A stretch of 11,620 nucleotides of DNA from an uncultured Tolumonas sp. GTDB taxonomy: Bacteria; Pseudomonadota; Gammaproteobacteria; Enterobacterales; Aeromonadaceae. This document shows positions 1 through 8,743 of the stretch, piece after piece; the first letter of the stretch is position 1, and every line of letters begins with the position of its first letter. The translations under genes and the position numbers were made by a program. The DNA is taken from contig CAIZDF010000171.1 in the NCBI GenBank assembly GCA_903931645.1, positions 1-11,620 on the forward strand, in the 5' to 3' direction. Under the pieces are notes generated by a model. That model saw only the letters and a program-made list of their open reading frames with translations. It made no database searches and was not told the DNA's origin.

Positions 1-1083
1 CAATACGCGTCGACGATGATCTTCGCTTTGCATATCGATGAAATCGATAATGATAATACCGCCAAGGTTGCGTAAACGCAGTTGACGGGCAATCGCCGCT
101 GTCGCCTCGACGTTGGTATTAAAGATGGTCTCTTCCAGATTCCGATGGCCAACAAAAGCACCGGTATTGATATCGATGGTAGTCATGGCTTCAGTCTGAT
201 CGATGATCAGATAACCACCCGATTTCAGCTCAACTTTGCGTTCCAGCGCGCGTTGTATTTCATTTTCAACATCATATAAATCAAAAATTGGTGATTCACC
301 GGAGTAGTAATCCAGTTTGGCGCTCATCTCTGGCACGAATTCATCGGTAAACTGACAAAGCTGTTCAAAGGTTTGGCGTGAATCGACGCGGATCTTATCC
401 AGCTCATCACCGACAAAATCGCGCAAAATACGGAATGCTAAACTCCACTCCGCATACAACACATGGCAAGTCGGGTATTTCTGCCGACGCTCCAGCACTT
501 TACGCCAGAGTCGTTTTAAGAAGATGGTGTCTTGTTCCAGCTCTTTTTCGCCCACGCCTTCGGCGGCGGTACGCACAATAAAGCCGCCCAGTTCATCCAC
601 ATTTTTGGTGACGATCTGTTTTAAGCGTTCACGCTCTTCTTCGCTGTCGATTCGTTGAGAAACACCGACATGCGCACTGCCCGGCATAAAAACCAGATAA
701 CGGGATGGCAAGGTAATATCCGTGGTCAGGCGGGCCCCTTTGGTGCCCATAGGGTCTTTCACCACCTGTACCATGATGTCCTGACCTTGCCGGACTAATT
801 CCGCAATATTGCCGGCCTGAAAGTGTTCTTTTTCCTTAACATCAACGCATTCGGTATGTGGCACGATATCGGAAGCGTGCAAAAAAGCGGCTTTATCCAT
901 ACCGATATCGACAAAGGCAGCCTGCATCCCCGGTAAAACCCGGCTGACCTTGCCTTTGTAAATATTACCGACAATTCCGCGTTTAGCCTGACGCTCGATG
1001 TGCACGTCCTGCAACATACCGTGATCGACCAGGGCAACCCGGGTTTCTGACGGTGTTACGTTGACCAGCAATTCGGTGGACAT
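1..1083 (-). CDS. rng: Ribonuclease G, 5' part (cut by window edge)
   Basis: Single-strand-specific endoribonuclease of the RNase E/G family. In Escherichia coli it matures the 5' end of 16S rRNA and decays some mRNAs in the cytoplasm. The frame is open from the ATG at 1083 through the left edge, giving 361 codons of a protein usually about 489 residues long. It opens MSTELLVNVTPSETRVAL, nearly identical to the E. coli protein. An S1-like RNA-binding region covers about residues 36-125 (GNIYKGKVSRVLPGMQAAF). R171-T172 sit where the 5'-monophosphate sensor lies in the family. The two catalytic metal-binding aspartates are visible as D304 (in TTIDINTG) and D347 (in IIIIDFIDM). The zinc-link cysteines lie beyond the window. 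A TAAGG Shine-Dalgarno 7 nt before the ATG supports the start. It lies 23 nt after maf, so it is probably the last gene of the mre operon shown here. Confidence 0.97.
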   Translation of the reverse strand, partial: MSTELLVNVTPSETRVALVDHGMLQDVHIERQAKRGIVGNIYKGKVSRVLPGMQAAFVDIGMDKAAFLHASDIVPHTECVDVKEKEHFQAGNIAELVRQGQDIMVQVVKDPMGTKGARLTTDITLPSRYLVFMPGSAHVGVSQRIDSEEERERLKQIVTKNVDELGGFIVRTAAEGVGEKELEQDTIFLKRLWRKVLERRQKYPTCHVLYAEWSLAFRILRDFVGDELDKIRVDSRQTFEQLCQFTDEFVPEMSAKLDYYSGESPIFDLYDVENEIQRALERKVELKSGGYLIIDQTEAMTTIDINTGAFVGHRNLEETIFNTNVEATAAIARQLRLRNLGGIIIIDFIDMQSEDHRRRVL

Positions 1084-1106
1084 AGTTCAGCCTTAGTAAT
1101 CTGAAG

Positions 1107-1685
1107 TCATGAATGGCGACAATATTTATGCAGTAACTGATCCGTTTCCAACAGCGGCAACCCCACCACGGCAGAATAACTGCCGCTGAGGTGGCAGACA
1201 AATTTTCCACCAATGCCCTGAATACCATAAGCACCAGCTTTATCCGCTGGTTCTCCGCTTTGCCAATAACAGTCGATGTCGTCCTGACTCAGTTCACGAA
1301 ATGTCACTTGTGAATTAACCAGTATCACTTCACAGCCATGTTGCGAAGAAAGGGCTACTGCCGTCATAACAGTATGCGTATTACCGGACAGTAACTGCAA
1401 TATACGTTGAGCATCGGCGAAATCTCTTGGTTTTTCCAGCACTTCTTGTTGAAAAACCACGATTGTATCGGCTCCCAGCACCGGTTTCTCGCCTTGGCAC
1501 GCAAGCCAACCTGCTTGCGATTTTTCTTGGGCTAACCGCTGTACATACACTTCCGGTAGTTCTTGCGGCTGGCGTTGCTCTTCCACATTCACTGACAACA
1601 CCGCAAACGGATAGTCCAGCAAAGCTAATAGCTCTCGACGACGGGGAGATGCAGACGCCAGATAAAGCGCAATGCTGGCTGACAT
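1107..1685 (-). CDS. maf: Maf-family nucleotide pyrophosphatase (dTTP/UTP type, YhdE)
   Basis: A cytosolic house-cleaning enzyme that hydrolyses nucleoside triphosphates to monophosphates and pyrophosphate. The YhdE subgroup acts on dTTP, UTP and modified pyrimidine nucleotides; the family is also linked to septum inhibition. The 192 residues match the usual length (about 190-200). Visible family motifs are SASPRR (residues 11-16, phosphate binding), EEQRQP (35-40), GADTIVV (71-77, with the catalytic Asp73), EKPRD (84-88), [10 protein letters not shown] (148-157) and [11 protein letters not shown] (168-178). The EEQRQP and AYGIQG context fits YhdE rather than the YceF paralogue. The ATG at 1685 is only 5 nt after the mreD stop, and its AGG Shine-Dalgarno is embedded in the last codons of mreD, which suggests translational coupling. 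Co-location with mreBCD and rng is the classic gammaproteobacterial arrangement. Naming is firm; substrate preference is inferred from the subgroup. Confidence 0.96.
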   Translation of the reverse strand: MSASIALYLASASPRRRELLALLDYPFAVLSVNVEEQRQPQELPEVYVQRLAQEKSQAGWLACQGEKPVLGADTIVVFQQEVLEKPRDFADAQRILQLLSGNTHTVMTAVALSSQHGCEVILVNSQVTFRELSQDDIDCYWQSGEPADKAGAYGIQGIGGKFVCHLSGSYSAVVGLPLLETDQLLHKYCRHS

Positions 1686-1690
1686 ATGGA

Positions 1691-2182
1691 TTACCTGATG
1701 TTGAAACGACGGCGGATATACCGCAAAAAGAGATAAACGGATGGCCAGAGCAAGGTAGAACTCAGCGAGGCCCAGACAAACCGAGTATTCAGGCGTGGAG
1801 ACGCAAACAAATGCTCAACCCAAAAAATCAGTAATTGCCCAATAAAGATCAAAGAGCCCATCACTAACGCCTGTTGCCAAACCGAATAATTACGGATCTT
1901 CTGATATTGCGACGTCGCGGCATAAGAGATCACCGCCATACCCAGTGCATGAATACCTAAGGTTGACCCCAGCATGATGTCCATGACCAAACCGACAATC
2001 CAGGCACTGACCACATTCATCTGATGCGGCAGAGCAATGACCCAATACAGCACCACCAACCCCACCCAATCTGGGCGGAACATATCAATAGCCGCGGGTA
2101 ATGGCACCATAGTCAGAACAATCGCGACCATCAGGGTTAAATAAATGGAACCTTTACCGTGCCCGGTCAATGAATTACTCAC
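1691..2182 (-). CDS. mreD: Rod shape-determining membrane protein MreD
   Basis: Polytopic inner-membrane component of the cell-elongation complex, which links cytoplasmic MreB filaments and MreC to the lateral-wall peptidoglycan synthases RodA and PBP2. The 163 residues equal the normal size. About six hydrophobic segments can be read (roughly 13-32, 38-52, 56-75, 77-90, 102-124, 138-155). Family signatures are [13 protein letters not shown] (35-47), LPH (51-53), [14 protein letters not shown] (67-80) and WQQAL (102-106). The start is GTG at 2182. It overlaps the mreC stop by four bases (GTGA) and has an AGGAG Shine-Dalgarno 8 nt upstream inside mreC, so it should be translated by coupling with mreC. 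A later internal start would cut into the conserved N-terminal region, so GTG is preferred. Confidence 0.97.
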   Translation of the reverse strand: MSNSLTGHGKGSIYLTLMVAIVLTMVPLPAAIDMFRPDWVGLVVLYWVIALPHQMNVVSAWIVGLVMDIMLGSTLGIHALGMAVISYAATSQYQKIRNYSVWQQALVMGSLIFIGQLLIFWVEHLFASPRLNTRFVWASLSSTLLWPSVYLFLRYIRRRFNIR

Positions 2183-3276
2183 TGGCTGTGCTCCTGATGT
2201 TTCACATTCGTTGCTGCAATGGTGGTCGACGCTTTAATTTTATTGGTGTTTTGGTGAGTTGTTTTATTAACAGCGGATTTGTGCGCTGTTGTACCCGTTT
2301 TTTTCTCTACTTTTTCCACTGGTTTCGTAGCTGGAGCGGTTGTTGGATGGCGTTCAGGAACAGCCGCTTTATTTTTCTCAGTATCGGTTGATGCCGCCGC
2401 AGACGCAGTAGAATTTACCGATGATGGACTCATAACTGCCAATGGCCCCATGGCCTTTGCATCTTCCCACAACAACAAGACATACCGTAAACGATCTAAT
2501 GTCGCCAGCGGTTCTGCTTTGATTTCCGCAAATGGGCTTTGTTCTTCATTGGCGACGCGCACCACTTTAGCCACCGGATAACCTTCTGGGAAATGTCCGC
2601 CCATGCCGGAAGTCACCAGAATGTCGCCATCCTGAATATCGACATTTTTCGGCAGATTTTTCAGCGTTAACTCATTGATATTGCCGGTACCGGAAGCAAT
2701 TGCGCGAAGATCATTACGCAATACACGCACAGGTAATGCGTGACTGACATCGGTGATCAACAGTACACGACTGGAAGTCTTACCAACACTGACCACCTGA
2801 CCAATCACACCTTGATCATTAACGACAGGCTGGCCTTCATAAACATGGTGTTCGATACCTTTATCGATCACCACCTGATAGACAAACGGATCAGAATCGA
2901 CCGACAGGATCCGTGCTACTAGCTTGCGGGAATCCTGCGTCACCGGTGATCCCAGTAACTCGCGTAAACGACGGTTTTCCTGACTCAGCTCAGCCATACG
3001 TAACAGATCGCTGCGCAACAGAAATAACTGCTGTTGCAGTTGCTGATTTTCGGTCATGAGTTCACTGCGGGAGCGCAGTTGCAGACTGGCACCTTCGACG
3101 ACATCGCGCGGCACACTGGCTAAATGCAACATCGGGCTGGCAAAGGTATTAATATACAGACGGACACTGTCAAACAGATGAAAACGGGCATCAGCAACGA
3201 TGCCCGCCAACGACAGCAGCACAGTAATAAATAACCGGAGTTGCAGGGATGGCCCCCTGCCGAAAATAGTACGCAT
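2179..3276 (-). CDS. mreC: Rod shape-determining protein MreC
   Basis: Bitopic inner-membrane protein whose periplasmic part forms dimers or filaments and activates PBP2-RodA during elongation. The 365 residues match the family. Order: short cytoplasmic N-terminus with the conserved FGRGPSLQLRL (5-15), one membrane anchor (about 13-29), a Gln/Leu-rich coiled coil (about 65-108, ending RRLRELLGSP), then the beta-barrel domains (about 117-270) with VIDKG (136-140), VYEGQPVVNDQGVIGQV (145-161), SRVLLITD (169-176), HALPV (179-183), VTSGMGG (221-227) and FPEGYPV (229-235). Residues from about 277 to the end are a low-complexity Ala/Ser/Thr/Lys tail, where the E. coli tail is Pro/Ala-rich. The ATG at 3276 gives the conserved N-terminus, but I see no Shine-Dalgarno before it; a strong hairpin lies there instead. 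Its stop overlaps the mreD start. Confidence 0.97.
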   Translation of the reverse strand: MRTIFGRGPSLQLRLFITVLLSLAGIVADARFHLFDSVRLYINTFASPMLHLASVPRDVVEGASLQLRSRSELMTENQQLQQQLFLLRSDLLRMAELSQENRRLRELLGSPVTQDSRKLVARILSVDSDPFVYQVVIDKGIEHHVYEGQPVVNDQGVIGQVVSVGKTSSRVLLITDVSHALPVRVLRNDLRAIASGTGNINELTLKNLPKNVDIQDGDILVTSGMGGHFPEGYPVAKVVRVANEEQSPFAEIKAEPLATLDRLRYVLLLWEDAKAMGPLAVMSPSSVNSTASAAASTDTEKNKAAVPERHPTTAPATKPVEKVEKKTGTTAHKSAVNKTTHQNTNKIKASTTIAATNVKHQEHSQ

Positions 3277-3281
3277 GATGC

Positions 3282-3316
3282 TATCGGCTCGGGGCTACCG
3301 TAGCGGTAGCCCGATA
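3282..3316 (-). promoter_or_regulatory. Hairpin in the mreB-mreC gap
   Basis: The 47-nt gap between the mreB stop and the mreC start contains a perfect 9-bp inverted repeat, GGGCTACCG (3292-3300) and CGGTAGCCC (3304-3312), with a 3-nt loop. A second pair, TATCGG (3282-3287) and CCGATA (3311-3316), can extend or compete with it. The foot ends about 5 nt before the mreC ATG. No T-run follows on the transcribed strand, so it does not look like an intrinsic terminator. It may protect the mreB 3' end, mark a processing site, or limit ribosome access to mreC. The structure is directly visible; its role is inferred. Confidence 0.6.
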
Positions 3317-3323
3317 AGATCAG

Positions 3324-4428
<1,105 letters not shown>

Positions 4429-4464
4429 CCCAATCAGCAAGCTCCTGACTCATCAGATCGCCAG

Positions 4465-4473
4465 ATCATAACA
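4465..4473 (-). promoter_or_regulatory. Candidate mreB promoter (extended -10)
   Basis: On the minus strand TGT-TATGAT gives a TGn extended -10 with five of six bases matching TATAAT. It lies about 100 nt before the mreB ATG and just after the mshQ stop. No good -35 box is present at 16-18 nt, which is tolerable for an extended -10 site. It is the best sigma-70 candidate in this gap, but mreB may also be read from promoters inside mshQ. Confidence 0.35.
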
Positions 4474-4493
4474 AGCTTTACGCATTAAAGCCG

Positions 4494-7400
4494 TTATTGA
4501 CCGCCAAACACCTCGCGCCGATAAATTAAACGGTCATTGCCACGATAGTAACCAAAGCTGGCGCGGGCAGGTGAGAGTCCTGAAGGAAGAGTAAAATCTT
4601 TCATCCAATCCGGTAATGATGAGCTAGCCGCAATATCCACCCAACCGGAAGCATTCGGCGCCGTGAAACTGATAGCTCCAGCACCCGATGACACTTTAGC
4701 CGGGGAAAGCGAGGCCGTGGTAGTCGCAACGCCGTTTGTGGCACTGGCGACTCGCAACGGGATACCGGTCCAGCTGGTCAGATTATTCATTTGCAAAGCA
4801 TTGCTGGTCAAACTAGTGCAGTTATCCGTGCTATTAATGGCGTATGCAGAACCATTCCAATACTGCATATAAAAAGGTAATGCCAAGCCATTATTTTCTG
4901 CCCCATTAACGCTTTCTAGCGTCAGGCGACCGCTATAAACTTTAAATGCACTGGCATCTGGCGCCATAGGATTAAAGGTCAATGGTAAAGATGATGTCGC
5001 TTTAACATCATCACTATCAGCCAATGTAGAGACCACCAGACTCGTTTCAAATGGCGTTACTGGTGTGTTGGTTTTGCCGAAAGTGAACTGATTATTTGCG
5101 GAAAATGTATATACCTGAGTGTACGCATTACCTGGTGTAGTCCAAGTACCATCAGACCAGCTGGCGGTACTGTTTAGTGTATTCGCACTACTTCTCGGGG
5201 TCATGGCGGCCACAAATTTCGCGCTGCCAGGCATTGTTATCTTGATGATCTTAGCAAAATCACCCTGATAATTTTTCATTTCTGTCGCGCCATCACTGCC
5301 CAATGCAGTAACACTCAGCATCGGCCCAGTCGCAAACCGCAGCGCCTGACCTGTGTAACCTAGTGTTGCTGATACCTGGTTCGCGGCTACGCAGGTATCC
5401 GTTGTTAGTGAGCCATTGGCGACAAGTGTTGCTTTTAACTGTGCAGGCACAAAACGACCGACCGGAGCACTCCAATTATCAATCGATTTAGGCACTGTTA
5501 GTTTCGTTGTCTCATCTTGATAGGTTGGGTATGGCACAAACCCCGTGATACCGTCAGATGCCATGATCCTGTATTGATAAACGCCGACATCACTCTCGCT
5601 AATAGAAGCCGTTGCCGCACCGCCCGCAAATGTTAACGTGGATTGAGCCAGTGCCGGTAATGTCCCTGAGGGGGGAGCCGGAGCCACCAGCTGATGCTGC
5701 AAGAACGGTTTCACTGACGACTCTAGCGTGAAATTATTGGTCGGGACAAAGGATGTGCCATTTAGATATCCCGCTTGCGCTGAAAGCGTAAATGGCGAGC
5801 CAACGGTTTTATATACCGTACAATCAGCATAAGTGCCACTACAGGCGGTTAGCCCTGCCGCTGTTAGCTGAATTTGAGACGGGAGTACTGCCACATTGTC
5901 TGAACCGGAAAAGGACAGATCACCTAATGTAGTATCACTTTTCTTATATTGCGCTGTAATACCGAGAACGCCTGCATCATTGTAAGCCAGCTTGATTGTG
6001 CCAACGCCAAAACTATCAAATGTTACCGGCACGGCTGTCGTGCCGCTAAGTTGGGTACCATTGATGGAAGGAGAAAGAGAACCGGTAGTCGGTTGCACAT
6101 ATTGATACGAAAAGTTGACGTTCTGCGTACCAGTCAACAATGCAGTACATTTCGGTATATTGCTGGTCGAATCCGATTTGATCGCACTGATACTGACGTT
6201 ATCGCTAGCCGTGCCAGCATAAAATGTCTGAATATCAAATTTAAAAGCGGACGTAACAAAAGGAATGCTGCAGGAAGAATCAACATTACCATCGATTAAA
6301 CAAACCAATGTTCCTGAACCAAGCCCTAGCTTTACACTTTCGGCAGCATAGTGGGACAACGTCGGTTTGGCTATGCCCGCTGATAATGTCACAGGATTGG
6401 CAGACCAAAAAGAATTGGCTGCGGTTAATGTTACTGAGTTTGTTGCTTCTGAATTGACTGTACAAGGAGTAGCGGAATCAGAACACGCTTTAACAGTAAT
6501 AGACGCCGGTTCACAGGTGAGATTATTTGACACGTATTCAAGCTGATAGTGATTGACTGAACTGACTACACCGCAAGTAGCACCAGACGCATCAATGGTA
6601 CTGTTATTCTCTAATTGAACGCTTCGAGCATTGACACGTCCGAACAAATAAGAGGCCGAAGTCAGATATACCTGCCCAGTGGCATCGTCAGTCTGATACA
6701 CATACCCCGACAATGTGGATGCATTACCAAAATAGAGTGAGTTATAGACGATCACGAGCAGCTTTGATGGATCACCGCTCTGATTGATCCCAGCGCTATT
6801 CACTCGGTTGGCAGAACTGAGCGACATATTTTTCACATGCAAAATAACATTGCCATCAAACACCAGGGAGGCACTGTCCCCCATAGTTAGATTTTCGATC
6901 CAATACTCTCCAGCTGCAAATTTCACCGTAAACGACTTTGACGCAGAATCACTGCCAACAGTGAGTGTTTTTATTTTCAATCCCGGTACAGAAAAAATAA
7001 GGCTCGATTGGTAATTGGTTGTAATGCTATTGAAAAAATAACCATCGCTGTTTGTCAAAATTTGTGTCTGGTTATAACCGACGTTTAGAGATGTGCCACT
7101 ACTGGCCAGCGGAAACGGCGAGGTAGGCAACGAAATAGCACTGGCATTCGAGCTCGCCTTACATAATTGGTGATCGCAGTTACCATCAGCGATGGTGCTA
7201 TTTTGCTGCACATAACCCAAATTCAAGAGTTGGGAAGATAAGCTATAGCCCAACACGCCACCGGATGTCCCTGTGATCCTCGACCCAACATAATTATTGC
7301 CACTCTTCAGGTTAATATAGTCAGTGCTACTGCGCCCTTGAGCGGGTGCGGGAAATATTTTGCTGCATTCATAACTCACAGTGGAATTCTGTGCATTGAT

Positions 7401-8279
7401 CACAATGTCATCCCAGGCGATGTCATCCATAATGAAGGACAACCAATTCGTTTTTGCTACCGTGAGTTGATACTCACCTGCAGGCAAAGTAAATGCGTCA
7501 TTCCAATTCTGATCACCATTAGCCGAGATACTTTTATCCACTATATAACTAGTAGAGGATGTATTTTTAATCCTCAAACGATAATCATCTGAAAATAAAT
7601 CGACTAGATCATCACGATTATATAAATCAGTTAATTGATATAAATGTATCCCCGTAAATGAAGTGGTTGCTGTTAATGTGAAATTATAAGTCGCACTACT
7701 CCCTGTTGGGATCGGAGGATAAACACGTGGCAATGGGGATGTATCACCGATGTGCTGGCGTTTAATAAAATTCAGCGCGGTAGATTGCACATCTGATAAC
7801 GTAATATTTGTGAATGCAATATCCTGCCATTCCTGCTGACCATTCGAATTGATACAAGAAGCAATCTGCGACTTTACATTCTTACCTTTTTGTATGCAGG
7901 CACCAAAAACAGCCATCTGATAGTCACCTGCAGGCAAATTCCAAGAGCCGGTGATCGTGGCAGGCAGAGCATCTGTCGCAGTGCTATTAATCAGAATGTT
8001 GTTACTGCTATCCCAGACAATGAATGTTGCACCGAAACTGAATGAACTGGCCTGGTTTAATGTAATGCCTGTCACCGTGCCACTTTGCGACAAAGAAAAA
8101 TGTATCGGATGTACTGGGGTATACACAGAATTGCTGGAAGTAAAGAGTACGGTCGGGGCCAGAGCAGCGGTGCTGTCATCACCAATTATCATATTTCCCA
8201 TCAAGGTAACATCTGCCCATGCCGACTGGCACAGACAGCACAACAATAGAGTGACCAAATAGCGAAAGAAGCTTTTCAC
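4494..8279 (-). CDS. mshQ: MSHA pilus biogenesis protein MshQ, large secreted beta-rich protein
   Basis: The last gene of the MSHA pilus locus; its exact role is unknown, and it may be a pilus-associated surface or adhesive protein. It is 1261 residues. A signal peptide (1-22, ending A-W-A before D23) predicts Sec export. Residues about 24-163 and 174-297 are two related domains, each with a W/F-x-LPAG[DE]YQ strand (LPAGDY at 115-120, LPAGEY at 265-270) and a following D-I-A-[FW] strand. Residues about 430-565 are a repetitive beta-rich segment, possibly solenoid-like. From about 575 to the end comes a Cys-poor, beta-rich half ending ARASFGYYRGNDRLIYRREV (1239-1258), the typical end of MshQ/DUF6701 proteins. 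The start is GTG at 8279, overlapping the mshP stop by four bases, with a GAGG Shine-Dalgarno 7 nt upstream. Composition varies strongly along the gene. Identity rests on the C-terminal motif, size and position next to mreB. Confidence 0.9.
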   Translation of the reverse strand: MKSFFRYLVTLLLCCLCQSAWADVTLMGNMIIGDDSTAALAPTVLFTSSNSVYTPVHPIHFSLSQSGTVTGITLNQASSFSFGATFIVWDSSNNILINSTATDALPATITGSWNLPAGDYQMAVFGACIQKGKNVKSQIASCINSNGQQEWQDIAFTNITLSDVQSTALNFIKRQHIGDTSPLPRVYPPIPTGSSATYNFTLTATTSFTGIHLYQLTDLYNRDDLVDLFSDDYRLRIKNTSSTSYIVDKSISANGDQNWNDAFTLPAGEYQLTVAKTNWLSFIMDDIAWDDIVINAQNSTVSYECSKIFPAPAQGRSSTDYINLKSGNNYVGSRITGTSGGVLGYSLSSQLLNLGYVQQNSTIADGNCDHQLCKASSNASAISLPTSPFPLASSGTSLNVGYNQTQILTNSDGYFFNSITTNYQSSLIFSVPGLKIKTLTVGSDSASKSFTVKFAAGEYWIENLTMGDSASLVFDGNVILHVKNMSLSSANRVNSAGINQSGDPSKLLVIVYNSLYFGNASTLSGYVYQTDDATGQVYLTSASYLFGRVNARSVQLENNSTIDASGATCGVVSSVNHYQLEYVSNNLTCEPASITVKACSDSATPCTVNSEATNSVTLTAANSFWSANPVTLSAGIAKPTLSHYAAESVKLGLGSGTLVCLIDGNVDSSCSIPFVTSAFKFDIQTFYAGTASDNVSISAIKSDSTSNIPKCTALLTGTQNVNFSYQYVQPTTGSLSPSINGTQLSGTTAVPVTFDSFGVGTIKLAYNDAGVLGITAQYKKSDTTLGDLSFSGSDNVAVLPSQIQLTAAGLTACSGTYADCTVYKTVGSPFTLSAQAGYLNGTSFVPTNNFTLESSVKPFLQHQLVAPAPPSGTLPALAQSTLTFAGGAATASISESDVGVYQYRIMASDGITGFVPYPTYQDETTKLTVPKSIDNWSAPVGRFVPAQLKATLVANGSLTTDTCVAANQVSATLGYTGQALRFATGPMLSVTALGSDGATEMKNYQGDFAKIIKITMPGSAKFVAAMTPRSSANTLNSTASWSDGTWTTPGNAYTQVYTFSANNQFTFGKTNTPVTPFETSLVVSTLADSDDVKATSSLPLTFNPMAPDASAFKVYSGRLTLESVNGAENNGLALPFYMQYWNGSAYAINSTDNCTSLTSNALQMNNLTSWTGIPLRVASATNGVATTTASLSPAKVSSGAGAISFTAPNASGWVDIAASSSLPDWMKDFTLPSGLSPARASFGYYRGNDRLIYRREVFGGQ
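7474..7938 (-). repeat. Internal duplication in mshQ marked by an identical 15-mer
   Basis: The 15-mer TCACCTGCAGGCAAA occurs at 7474-7488 and again at 7924-7938, exactly 450 nt (150 codons) apart. In both copies it encodes LPAG[DE] in the same frame, and a TGATA stands one base before each. Flanking protein sequence also aligns (W/F before, YQ after, then D-I-A-[FW] about 20-35 residues later), so these are corresponding points of two tandem domains. Confidence 0.7.
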
Positions 8280-8743
8280 CGCCGCACCTCTGACTTAATA
8301 GTTCTGGTGGCTGTTAATTGGTTATTTCCAGCAATACATGTTCCGGTGCTATTCAAAATAAAATAGGTTGCTGAACTGCTACTAACAGCTGGACGCTGTC
8401 CGCACAATACAACCACTGAACACTGTGACAATCCGATAGAATTTGTATCTAACATCAAAGTGACTACCGTCGTAGGAATAACTGAACCATCCGTAATCTG
8501 ATTGCATGACAGAGAGTTACGCAAAACACGATATAACCCAGCCTCCAGACCGGCATTCGCGGTAGCCTGAGCCCTAACACCTAAAACCTCGTAACTCACG
8601 GTATCTTGTGAAGAACTCAGAATGCTGCTCAATGCCGAGGCTAACAAGCCAAAAATAACAATAATAAAAACTGCCATCACTAGCATTGACCCCTGTTGCG
8701 ACTTAACAAAAGGTATATTCGATGAGTTGCGATCAGGGGACAT
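8276..8743 (-). CDS. mshP: MSHA biogenesis protein MshP (PilX/GspK-like minor pilin)
   Basis: A probable minor pilin-like component of the MSHA pilus. The 155 residues begin with a short charged leader and QQGSMLVMAVFIIVIFGLL (16-34), the PilX-type N-terminus: a Gly before a long hydrophobic helix, but without the +5 Glu of ordinary pilins. A Q-A-T-A-N-A-G-L-E-A-G-L stretch (59-70) is the usual continuation of such helices. The C-terminal part holds four Cys (about 79, 108, 113 and 136), possibly disulfide-bonded in the periplasm. The ATG at 8743 overlaps mshO by 11 nt and has AGGTG about 5 nt upstream. The mshQ start overlaps its stop. Function is inferred from position between mshO and mshQ and from the N-terminus. 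Confidence 0.86.
   Translation of the reverse strand: MSPDRNSSNIPFVKSQQGSMLVMAVFIIVIFGLLASALSSILSSSQDTVSYEVLGVRAQATANAGLEAGLYRVLRNSLSCNQITDGSVIPTTVVTLMLDTNSIGLSQCSVVVLCGQRPAVSSSSATYFILNSTGTCIAGNNQLTATRTIKSEVRR

Noticed and set aside
1427..1834. 135-codon plus-strand frame across maf and mreD
   Set aside because: Antisense to two well-conserved genes and spans their junction; composition is that of a shadow frame.
4475..4491. Inverted repeat GCTTTA/TAAAGC just after the mshQ stop as a terminator
   Set aside because: Only 6 bp and AT-rich, and the following bases (TTGTTATGAT) are not a T-run.
5293..5475. 60-codon minus-strand frame inside mshQ
   Set aside because: Out of frame within the continuous 1261-codon mshQ frame; no start signal or protein features.
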